A stretch of DNA of 64,000 bases from Allochromatium vinosum DSM 180 (lineage in GTDB: Bacteria > Pseudomonadota > Gammaproteobacteria > Chromatiales > Chromatiaceae). A model generated the notes under the pieces. That model was not told where the DNA came from, did no database searches, and was given only the letters and a program-made list of their open reading frames with translations. Position 1 is the stretch's first letter. Each line of letters opens with the position of its first letter. Shown piece by piece: positions 58,212-64,000 of the stretch. Both the position numbers and the translations under genes were made by a program. The stretch is taken from positions 301,001 through 365,000 of the forward strand of contig NC_013851.1 in the NCBI RefSeq assembly GCF_000025485.1. The letters are read 5' to 3'.

Positions 58212-58655
58212 GTGATAATACTTGGTCGAGAACTACGGTTTTTTATCGAACCCCGGTTGACGCAAGGACGCGCATCCACTAGCTTTCGCTCAAACTGCAA
58301 TCGGTGGCCAAGGCCAGGATTCCAACAGCCCAAGCGAGCACTCAATACCTTGCCACTCCGGATGTTCCGGGGTTTGTCATTGGCCAGCGCGCCCGCCCAT
58401 GCGTCCGCCGAGTCCATCAGACAGACCGGCTGTCTGGCCGCCAGCGGTCAGCCGCCCGCTCAAACTCCGCCCACTCCTGGTTTGGCCCGCTCGATCGGTC
58501 GATCCTCTGGTCCGTCTCCGACTCACGCCTGTTGTTGGCCCGCTGTCATCGAGGTCAGTACGGTGTTTCCATGGCTGTCGCGTCGGCTTGTGTGTTGGCC
58601 CGCGGCGGTATCGACCGATCGACACACACCACGATGAGCGTGAGAGACAGAAGCG
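58212..58655 (+). other. Long leader of the second RRM gene with triplicated motif and inverted repeat
   Basis: No protein is credible in this 444-base gap. TTGGCCCGC occurs three times in direct orientation (58482-58490, 58535-58543, 58595-58603), spaced 53 and 60 bases. A perfect 13-bp inverted repeat, TCGATCGGTCGAT (58491-58503) and ATCGACCGATCGA (58610-58622), encloses the second and third copies and ends 33 bases before the start codon. The whole would fold into a large stem in the 5' RNA and could control expression of the RNA-binding protein. Confidence 0.5.
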
Positions 58656-58934
58656 ATGAGGATCTACGTAGGCAATCTGCCCTATAGCATGAACGACGAC
58701 GAACTGCGGAACATCTTCGGTCAGTTCGGTGAACTGGCCTCCGCCGAGGTGATCAAGGACAAGTTCTCGGGTCAGTCGAAGGGATTCGGCTTCGTCGACA
58801 TGCCCAACAACTCCGAGGCCGACGCGGCCATCAAGGCCCTGAACGAAACCGAGATGAAGGGCCGCAAGCTGACCGTCAACGAGGCCAGACCGCGCGCCGA
58901 GCGTCCCCGTGGGGGCGGCGGCGGTCGCTACTGA
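58656..58934 (+). CDS. Small RRM-type RNA-binding protein (copy 2)
   Basis: A 92-residue single-RRM protein: RNP2 IYVGNL (residues 3-8), RNP1 KGFGFVDM and a basic Gly-rich tail (RAERPRGGGGGRY). It is closely related to the copy at 38439-38714, sharing MPNNSEADAAIK and most of the fold, with differing tail. Such proteins are often cold- or stress-responsive in bacteria. The long structured leader and a 3' hairpin embedded in ubiD flank it. Confidence 0.93.
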   Translation: MRIYVGNLPYSMNDDELRNIFGQFGELASAEVIKDKFSGQSKGFGFVDMPNNSEADAAIKALNETEMKGRKLTVNEARPRAERPRGGGGGRY

Positions 58935-58939
58935 TCGAC

Positions 58940-58971
58940 CTCGAACCGCGTCAGCCCTGGCGCGGTTCGAG
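58940..58971. terminator. Perfect 11-bp hairpin between RRM copy 2 and ubiD
   Basis: CTCGAACCGCG (58940-58950) and CGCGGTTCGAG (58961-58971) pair perfectly over 11 bp with a 10-base loop. The loop and right arm are the last codons of the convergent ubiD gene, whose stop is at 58951. It likely terminates the RRM transcript and may also act for ubiD; no T-run is present. Confidence 0.6.
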
Positions 58972-60435
58972 CTGTATCCCCAAGTCTCCCCAGATCCGGT
59001 CGACCCGTTCGCGGACGCCTTCGTCCATGCGGATCGGCTGTCCCCATTCGCGCGTCGTCTCCCCAGGCCACTTGTTGGTGGCATCGAATCCGATCTTCGA
59101 GCCTAAGCCGGATACCGGCGAGGCGAAGTCCAGATAGTCGATCGGCGTGTTCTCGATCATCAGGGTATCGCGTGCCGGGTCCATGCGCGTGGTCATGGCC
59201 CAGATGACATCGGTCCAGTCGCGCGTGTTCACGTCCTCGTCGACCACGATCACGAACTTGGTGTACATGAACTGGCGCAGGAACGACCACACACCCATCA
59301 TCACCCGCTTGGCGTGTCCCGGATACTGCTTGCGGATGCTGACCACCGCGAGCCGGTAGGAACAGCCCTCGGGCGGCAGATAGAAATCCTGGATCTCGGG
59401 GAACTGCTTGCGCAGGATGGGCACGAACACCTCGTTCAGCGCCACGCCCAGCACCGCCGGTTCGTCGGGCGGACGGCCGGTGTAGGTGCTGTGATAGATG
59501 GGGTCGCGCCGGTGGGTCATCCGCTCGATGGTGAAGACCGGGAAGGAATCGACCTCGTTGTAATAGCCGGTGTGATCCCCGAACGGTCCCTCGGGGGCCA
59601 TGTCGTCCGGGTAGATGTGGCCTTCGAGCACGATCTCGGCGTTGGCCGGAACCTGGAGATCGGATTCCAGACAGGACGCCAGCTCGGTGCGGCTGCCGCG
59701 CAGCAGACCGGCGAAGGCATATTCCGACAGCGTGTCCGGTACAGGCGTCACGGCGCCGAGGATGGTCGCCGGATCGGCGCCCAGCGCCACCGCGACCGGG
59801 AAAGGTTTGCCGGGTTTGGCGCGCTGCCAGTCGCGATAGTCGAGCGCCCCGCCGCGATGCGACAGCCAGCGCATGATGACGCGGTTGGGTCCGAGCACCT
59901 GCATGCGGTAGATGCCCAGGTTCTGACGCGGCTTGTCCGGCCCGCGCGTGATGACCAGTCCCCAGGTGATGAGCTTCGCCGCATCCCCCGGCCAGCAGTG
60001 CTGGATCGGCAGGCGACCGAGATCGATCTCCGAACCGCTCAGTACGACCTCCTGACAGGCCGGGTTGCGCCGTACCTTGGGCGCCATGTCGAGCACCTTC
60101 TTGAAGATCGGCAGCGTCTCCCAGGCCTGTTTCATGCCCTTGGGCGGATCGGGCTCCTTGAGGAAAGCGAGCAGCCGACCGACCTCGCGCAAGGCTTCGA
60201 CCGATTCCTCACCCATGCCGAGCGCTACCCGCTTGGGCGTGCCGAACAGATTGCCGAGCAGCGGAATCCGCGATCCCTTGGGCCGCTCGAACAGCAGTGC
60301 CGGACCGCCCGCGCGCAGGGTGCGGTCGCAGATCTCGGTGATTTCAAGATAGGGATCGACCTCGACGCTGACGCGGTGCAGCTCGCCGCGCTGTTCGAGC
60401 TGGTCGATGAAGTCGCGCAGATCGCGGTATTGCAT
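58951..60435 (-). CDS. ubiD: 4-hydroxy-3-polyprenylbenzoate decarboxylase
   Basis: A 494-residue prenylated-FMN-dependent decarboxylase of ubiquinone synthesis. Signatures: [19 protein letters not shown] start, [20 protein letters not shown] (cofactor and metal region), [41 protein letters not shown] (the E-x-E/R active site area) and [22 protein letters not shown]. UbiX, which makes the cofactor, is not in the window. It is 22 bases downstream of prlC on the same strand. Confidence 0.96.
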   Translation of the reverse strand: MQYRDLRDFIDQLEQRGELHRVSVEVDPYLEITEICDRTLRAGGPALLFERPKGSRIPLLGNLFGTPKRVALGMGEESVEALREVGRLLAFLKEPDPPKGMKQAWETLPIFKKVLDMAPKVRRNPACQEVVLSGSEIDLGRLPIQHCWPGDAAKLITWGLVITRGPDKPRQNLGIYRMQVLGPNRVIMRWLSHRGGALDYRDWQRAKPGKPFPVAVALGADPATILGAVTPVPDTLSEYAFAGLLRGSRTELASCLESDLQVPANAEIVLEGHIYPDDMAPEGPFGDHTGYYNEVDSFPVFTIERMTHRRDPIYHSTYTGRPPDEPAVLGVALNEVFVPILRKQFPEIQDFYLPPEGCSYRLAVVSIRKQYPGHAKRVMMGVWSFLRQFMYTKFVIVVDEDVNTRDWTDVIWAMTTRMDPARDTLMIENTPIDYLDFASPVSGLGSKIGFDATNKWPGETTREWGQPIRMDEGVRERVDRIWGDLGIQLEPRQG

Positions 60436-60457
60436 CCTGGTTCGAGACTCCTGTTAG

Positions 60458-62500
60458 TTAAGCCGCTTCGGCGACGATGCCCGAATGACGCAGCAGCGCA
60501 TCGGTCGTCGGCTCGCGTCCACGGAATTTGACGAACAGCGTCATGGCGTCTTCCGATCCGCCCTTCTCCAGAATGTTCTCCAGGAAGGAACGCCCGGTGT
60601 CGGCATCGAAGACGCCGTGCTCCTCGAACAGCGAGAAGGCATCCGCCGAGAGCACCTCGGCCCATTTGTAGCTGTAGTAACCCGCCGCATAGCCGCCGGC
60701 GAAGATGTGTGAGAACCCATGCGCGAAGCGGTGGAAGGCCGGCGGACGGATCACGGCGACCTGATCGCGCACGGCGTCCAGGATCTCGTAGATCCGCCCG
60801 CCGCGCGCGGGATCGTATTCGCGATGCATCCGAAAATCGAACAGCGCGAACTCCAGTTGACGCACCATCTGCATCGCCGACTGGAAGTTCCTGGCCGCGA
60901 TCATGCGCGTATAGAGTTCCTCGGGCAGGGGCGCGCCGGTCTCCCAGTGCGCGGCGAACAGATCCAGCGACTCGCGCTCCCAGCACCAGTTCTCCATGAA
61001 CTGGCTCGGCAATTCGACCGCGTCCCAGGGCACGCCATTGATTCCGGCCACGCCCGGATAGTCGACACGCGTGAGCATGTGATGCAGACCGTGCCCGAAC
61101 TCGTGGAACAGGGTCTCCACCTCGTTGTGCGTCAGCAGCGAGGGCTGATCCCCGACCGGCGGGGTGAAGTTGCAGACCAGATAGGCGACCGGGATCTGAT
61201 CGCAGCGGCTGGTGTGCATCCGGTTGGTGCAGACGTCCATCCAGGCCCCGCCGCGCTTGTTCGGACGCGCGAAGGGATCGAGATAGAACTGCGCACGCAG
61301 CTCGCCGGTGAGCAGGTCGCGGATCTCGAAGAAGCGCACGTCCGGGTGATAGGTCTCGAAGGCCGGCGCCTCCTGGATGTGGATGCCGAACAGTCGCTCG
61401 ACCACGCCGAAGAGTCCGAACAGGACGCGCGTGATCGGGAAGTAGGGGCGCAGTTCCTCTTGGCTGATCTGGTAGCGATGGACGCGCAGCTTCTCGGAGT
61501 AATAGGTGATGTCCCAGGGTTCCAGCTGCTCGACGCCATGCTGTTCGCGTGCGAATGCCTCCAGTTCGGCCAGCTCGCGCCGTGCCTGTCCGACTGAGCG
61601 CGCGGCCAGATCGTCGAGGAAGCCCAGCACCGCGTCAGGCGAGCGCGCCATCTTGGTCGCGAGCGAGCGCTCGGCATAGTTGGCGAATCCGAGCAGTTGC
61701 GCCAGCTCGTGACGCAGGGCCAGGATGCGTTCCATCAGTTCGGTGTTGTCCCACTGTCCGGCGTGCGGTCCCTGATCCGAGGCGCGCGTACCGAAGGCTT
61801 CGTAGAACTTGAAACGTAGCTCACGGTCGTCGGCATAGGTCATGACCGGCAGGTAATAGGGCATGTCGAGCGTGAACAGCCAGCCGTCCAGTCCCTGACG
61901 TTCGGCGTTCTGACGCGCCAGCGCCAGCGCCGATTCGGGCAGGCCGGTGAGCCGCGTCTGGTCCGTGATGTGTTTACTCCAGGCGTTGGTCGCGTCCAGC
62001 ACGTTTTCGGAATACTTGCTGGTCAGTTGCGACAGCTCCTGGCTGATCGCCTTGTAGCGCGCCTTTTTCTCTGGCGGCAGATCCACGCCCGAGAGATGGA
62101 AGTCGCGCAGCGCGTTCTCCAGCAGCTTGCGTTGCGCCGCGTCCAGATGTTCCTGGGCTGCGACGGCGCGATAGGCCTGGAACAGCGCCTCGTTCTGACC
62201 GACCTCGGTGCCGTACTCGCTGAGCTTGGGCAGACAGGCGTTGTAGGCCGCGCGCAGCGCCTCGCTGTTGAGTACGCCGTTGAGGTGTCCGACCGGCGAC
62301 CAGGTGCGGTTCAAGCGATCGTCGACCTCGTCGAGCGGCTCGACGAAGTTCTCCCAGGTCGGCACCGCGACCTCGCGCGTCAGCCGTTCGATCGCTTCAC
62401 GACACTCGGCCAGCCGGGCGTCGACGGCCGGCTCGATGTGCTCGGGACGGATCAGGTTGAAGGCCGGCAGACCGGCTTGATCGAGGAGTGGATTGGGCAT
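60458..62500 (-). CDS. prlC: Oligopeptidase A (M3 metallopeptidase)
   Basis: A 680-residue zinc peptidase degrading small peptides in the cytoplasm; the length equals that of E. coli PrlC when the start is ATG 62500, which also gives MPNPLLDQAGLPAFNLIRPEHI, aligning with MTNPLL. The zinc site is TLFHEFGHGLHHML (His, Glu, His) with the downstream E. Further M3 signatures are DPFARPNKRGGAWMD and FSHIFAGGYAAGYYSYKWAE. The in-frame ATG at 62560 would add 20 non-conserved residues. Confidence 0.95.
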   Translation of the reverse strand: MPNPLLDQAGLPAFNLIRPEHIEPAVDARLAECREAIERLTREVAVPTWENFVEPLDEVDDRLNRTWSPVGHLNGVLNSEALRAAYNACLPKLSEYGTEVGQNEALFQAYRAVAAQEHLDAAQRKLLENALRDFHLSGVDLPPEKKARYKAISQELSQLTSKYSENVLDATNAWSKHITDQTRLTGLPESALALARQNAERQGLDGWLFTLDMPYYLPVMTYADDRELRFKFYEAFGTRASDQGPHAGQWDNTELMERILALRHELAQLLGFANYAERSLATKMARSPDAVLGFLDDLAARSVGQARRELAELEAFAREQHGVEQLEPWDITYYSEKLRVHRYQISQEELRPYFPITRVLFGLFGVVERLFGIHIQEAPAFETYHPDVRFFEIRDLLTGELRAQFYLDPFARPNKRGGAWMDVCTNRMHTSRCDQIPVAYLVCNFTPPVGDQPSLLTHNEVETLFHEFGHGLHHMLTRVDYPGVAGINGVPWDAVELPSQFMENWCWERESLDLFAAHWETGAPLPEELYTRMIAARNFQSAMQMVRQLEFALFDFRMHREYDPARGGRIYEILDAVRDQVAVIRPPAFHRFAHGFSHIFAGGYAAGYYSYKWAEVLSADAFSLFEEHGVFDADTGRSFLENILEKGGSEDAMTLFVKFRGREPTTDALLRHSGIVAEAA

Positions 62501-62643
62501 GGATGGCGTGATCCGTGGTCGGTTGACGAGTGTTCGGTGGACGACCGCGCGCGTGGTCATCGAACGGTCATGATAAAGCCTTGCGCGTCAGACCGACAAA
62601 AGATCGCGGCTCCAAACCGTCATTCAAGGCCGTTCGAGGCGAT

Positions 62644-63213
62644 TCAGTCCGGCAGGAAACCGCTGTTCTGGCGTGGGGCGATGTGCCCCTGGAGCGAGCG
62701 TTTGATGTCCTTGAGCGGCCTGGGTTTGAAGGCGCGCGGAATGCAGAAATGATGGCGCTGGAGTTCGACCCGATAGCGCTCGGTCGCCGGACCGATCCCT
62801 TGCCAGTCTTCGTTCACGGGCGTGAATCCGCTGCCGGTGCCATAGGCGAAGACCCGGTAGTGGCCCTGAGGCGTGCAGCGGATGCCCTCGAAGGAGAGGT
62901 TGCGCGCGCCCGTGCCGGAGCGCGCGACCAGGGTATAGCGCACCACCTCATCGGGACCGACGTTCAGATGCTTGCCGTCGATGAAATAGCGAAACGAATC
63001 CTGGGGGCCGTCGAGCCTGAATTCGATCAGATCCGCGTCGGCCGGCAACGGCGGCAACCGGGTCAGCGCCTCGGTCCAGGGTGTTCCGGGCTTGACGCTC
63101 GACGGCGTGAAGGGTTCCGGCTCGTGGATGAAGGGACTCTCCTCGGCGGGAACCGAGGTGGCCCAAAGAATGGCGAACAGGACATAGAGTCGTGTGAATC
63201 GGATCTGTCTCAT
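62644..63213 (-). CDS. CNP1-like exported protein
   Basis: A 189-residue protein with a signal peptide (FTRLYVLFAILWATSVPAEE) when started at ATG 63213. The body has FRYFIDGKHLNVGPDEVVRY, SFEGIRCTPQGHYRVFA and W-Q-G-I-G near the end, matching the CNP1-like family of uncharacterised exported proteins. No good ribosome-binding site was found for 63213, so nearby in-frame ATGs (63234) are possible. The DUF2126 transglutaminase gene ends 95 bases upstream on the same strand. Function unknown. Confidence 0.75.
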   Translation of the reverse strand: MRQIRFTRLYVLFAILWATSVPAEESPFIHEPEPFTPSSVKPGTPWTEALTRLPPLPADADLIEFRLDGPQDSFRYFIDGKHLNVGPDEVVRYTLVARSGTGARNLSFEGIRCTPQGHYRVFAYGTGSGFTPVNEDWQGIGPATERYRVELQRHHFCIPRAFKPRPLKDIKRSLQGHIAPRQNSGFLPD

Positions 63214-63307
63214 TGGGTGCCATGGGTCATGCATCGAGAGGAGGCCGACCATGATGCGACAGGACTCGCCTTGGGTCGAGTCCATCGTCGCCGCTCCTTG
63301 GGCTGAA

Positions 63308-64000
63308 TCAGCATCCGGGTCGATAGCGCAGATCCAGGGTATAGGGATGCTCGCCGGCCGGTTCCTCGGGCGGCGGGTCGATCTCGCCTGGGGTGTGCCC
63401 CATGACGCGGAAACGCGCGATGCGCCGGCTCTCGGCCTCATAGCTGTTGACCGGGAAGCTCGACTCACTGCGTCCGCCCGGATGAGCGACGTAATAGGTA
63501 CAGCCGCCGAGACTGCGCCGGTTCCAGAGATCGACGATCTCGAACACCAGCGGATTGTGCGCCGGGATGGTCGGATGCAGACCGGACGGCGGACTCCAGG
63601 CCTTGAAGCGGATGCCGGCGACGAATTCGGCACGGCGTCCGGTCGGGCGCAGCGGCACGCGCCGTCCGTTGCAGACCAGGACGTGCCGATCGCCGACCAT
63701 CCCGTTCACCTTGACCTGCATCCGCTCCACCGAGCTGTCGACGAAGCGCGCCGTACCCTGGGCCGTGACTTCCTCGCCGAGCACGTGCCAGGGTTCGATG
63801 GCCGCGCGCAGTTCCATGTCGATCCCGTTGTCGGTGATCAGATCGCCATAGTGCGGGAAGCGGAACTCGAAGAAGGGCTCGAACCAGTCCAGCTCGATCG
63901 GATACCCGGCGCGGCGCATGTCACAGATGACATCGGTGAAATCCTGACGCACGAAATGCGGCAGCAGGAAGCGGTCGTGCAGCTCGGTGCCCCAGCGGAT
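63308..64000 (-). CDS. DUF2126 transglutaminase-family protein, C-terminal part (partial)
   Basis: The frame is open through the right edge, so only about 230 C-terminal residues are seen. They show IRWGTELHDRFLLPHFVRQD, IELDWFEPFFEFRFP, H-Y-G-D, IEPWHVLGEEVT, WSPPSGLHPTIPAHNPLVFE and TYYVAHPGGRSESSFPVNSYEAESRR, the characteristic end of the large (>1000 residue) bacterial transglutaminase-like proteins carrying DUF2126. The catalytic Cys-His-Asp domain is outside the window. Such genes usually sit with alpha-E and circularly permuted ATP-grasp genes, which may lie further right. Confidence 0.85.
   Translation of the reverse strand: MRWGTELHDRFLLPHFVRQDFTDVICDMRRAGYPIELDWFEPFFEFRFPHYGDLITDNGIDMELRAAIEPWHVLGEEVTAQGTARFVDSSVERMQVKVNGMVGDRHVLVCNGRRVPLRPTGRRAEFVAGIRFKAWSPPSGLHPTIPAHNPLVFEIVDLWNRRSLGGCTYYVAHPGGRSESSFPVNSYEAESRRIARFRVMGHTPGEIDPPPEEPAGEHPYTLDLRYRPGC

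Noticed and set aside
58482-58603. Possible CRISPR array from the repeated TTGGCCCGC
   Set aside because: The repeat is only nine bases, spacers differ in length (44 and 51), there are no cas genes, and it lies directly in a gene leader.

Overview
The window is high-GC, gene-dense chromosomal DNA from a gammaproteobacterium. The gene set (homodimeric-type pyruvate:ferredoxin oxidoreductase, hemC-hemD, sucA-sucB, rpe-gph-trpE, small RRM proteins, an H-NS-like protein, a DUF2126 transglutaminase) resembles purple sulfur bacteria of the Chromatiaceae, such as Allochromatium or Thiocystis. That placement is inferred from protein character; no photosynthesis or sulfur-oxidation gene lies in the window.

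Layout. 1-5.8 kb: end of a hotdog thioesterase, a CinA/MoaB-like protein, a small FliT-like protein, and an AcrA/AcrB-type RND pump. 5.9-8.8 kb: a periplasmic rhodanese, an exported cyclophilin that closely resembles eukaryotic cyclophilin A, and a divergent Hpt / REC-HDOD signalling pair. 8.8-14.5 kb (minus): a probable operon of nifJ, a dihydroorotate-dehydrogenase-like gene and an exported LigE-type ATP-dependent DNA ligase, with an FNR-like site upstream. 14.7-19.4 kb: rimI, then an accessory islet of a frameshifted PIN toxin remnant, a ~1019-residue RTX-type secreted protein and a broken IS982-family transposase. 19.5-24.3 kb (minus): rpe-gph-trpE followed by a SWIM zinc-finger protein.

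24.6-30.5 kb: a Tas-like aldo-keto reductase, an RlpA-like protein, a GH17-GT2 glucan synthase (NdvB type) and a secreted pectinacetylesterase-like hydrolase. 30.7-36.4 kb: an OmpR-type two-component system convergent with a patatin/beta-barrel autotransporter and a NamZ-like DUF1343 gene. 36.5-42.4 kb: queA, an H-NS-like protein, an RRM protein, an M61 peptidase with PDZ domain, birA and coaX. 42.4-45.5 kb: a membrane coiled-coil FGE-sulfatase protein divergent from a DUF3422 protein. 45.5-51.2 kb (minus): sucA-sucB, two tandem retropepsin-like proteases and a small alpha/beta hydrolase, all coupled by short overlaps or gaps. 51.4-55.4 kb: a small conserved protein, hemC-hemD and an AAA/PD-(D/E)XK protein. 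55.4-64 kb: a lipoprotein, a 2Fe-2S ferredoxin, an SDR epimerase, a Rap1a/Tai-like protein, a glycine-zipper lipoprotein, a second RRM protein, ubiD, prlC, a CNP1-like protein and the end of a DUF2126 transglutaminase.

The least ordinary material is the RTX islet (15.2-19.4 kb), the two paralogous RRM genes with long structured leaders (38.1-38.8 and 58.2-59.0 kb), the paired retropepsins welded to sucAB, and the exported DNA ligase downstream of nifJ. Hairpins, palindromes and start codons were read by eye; no database search, folding or alignment was run.
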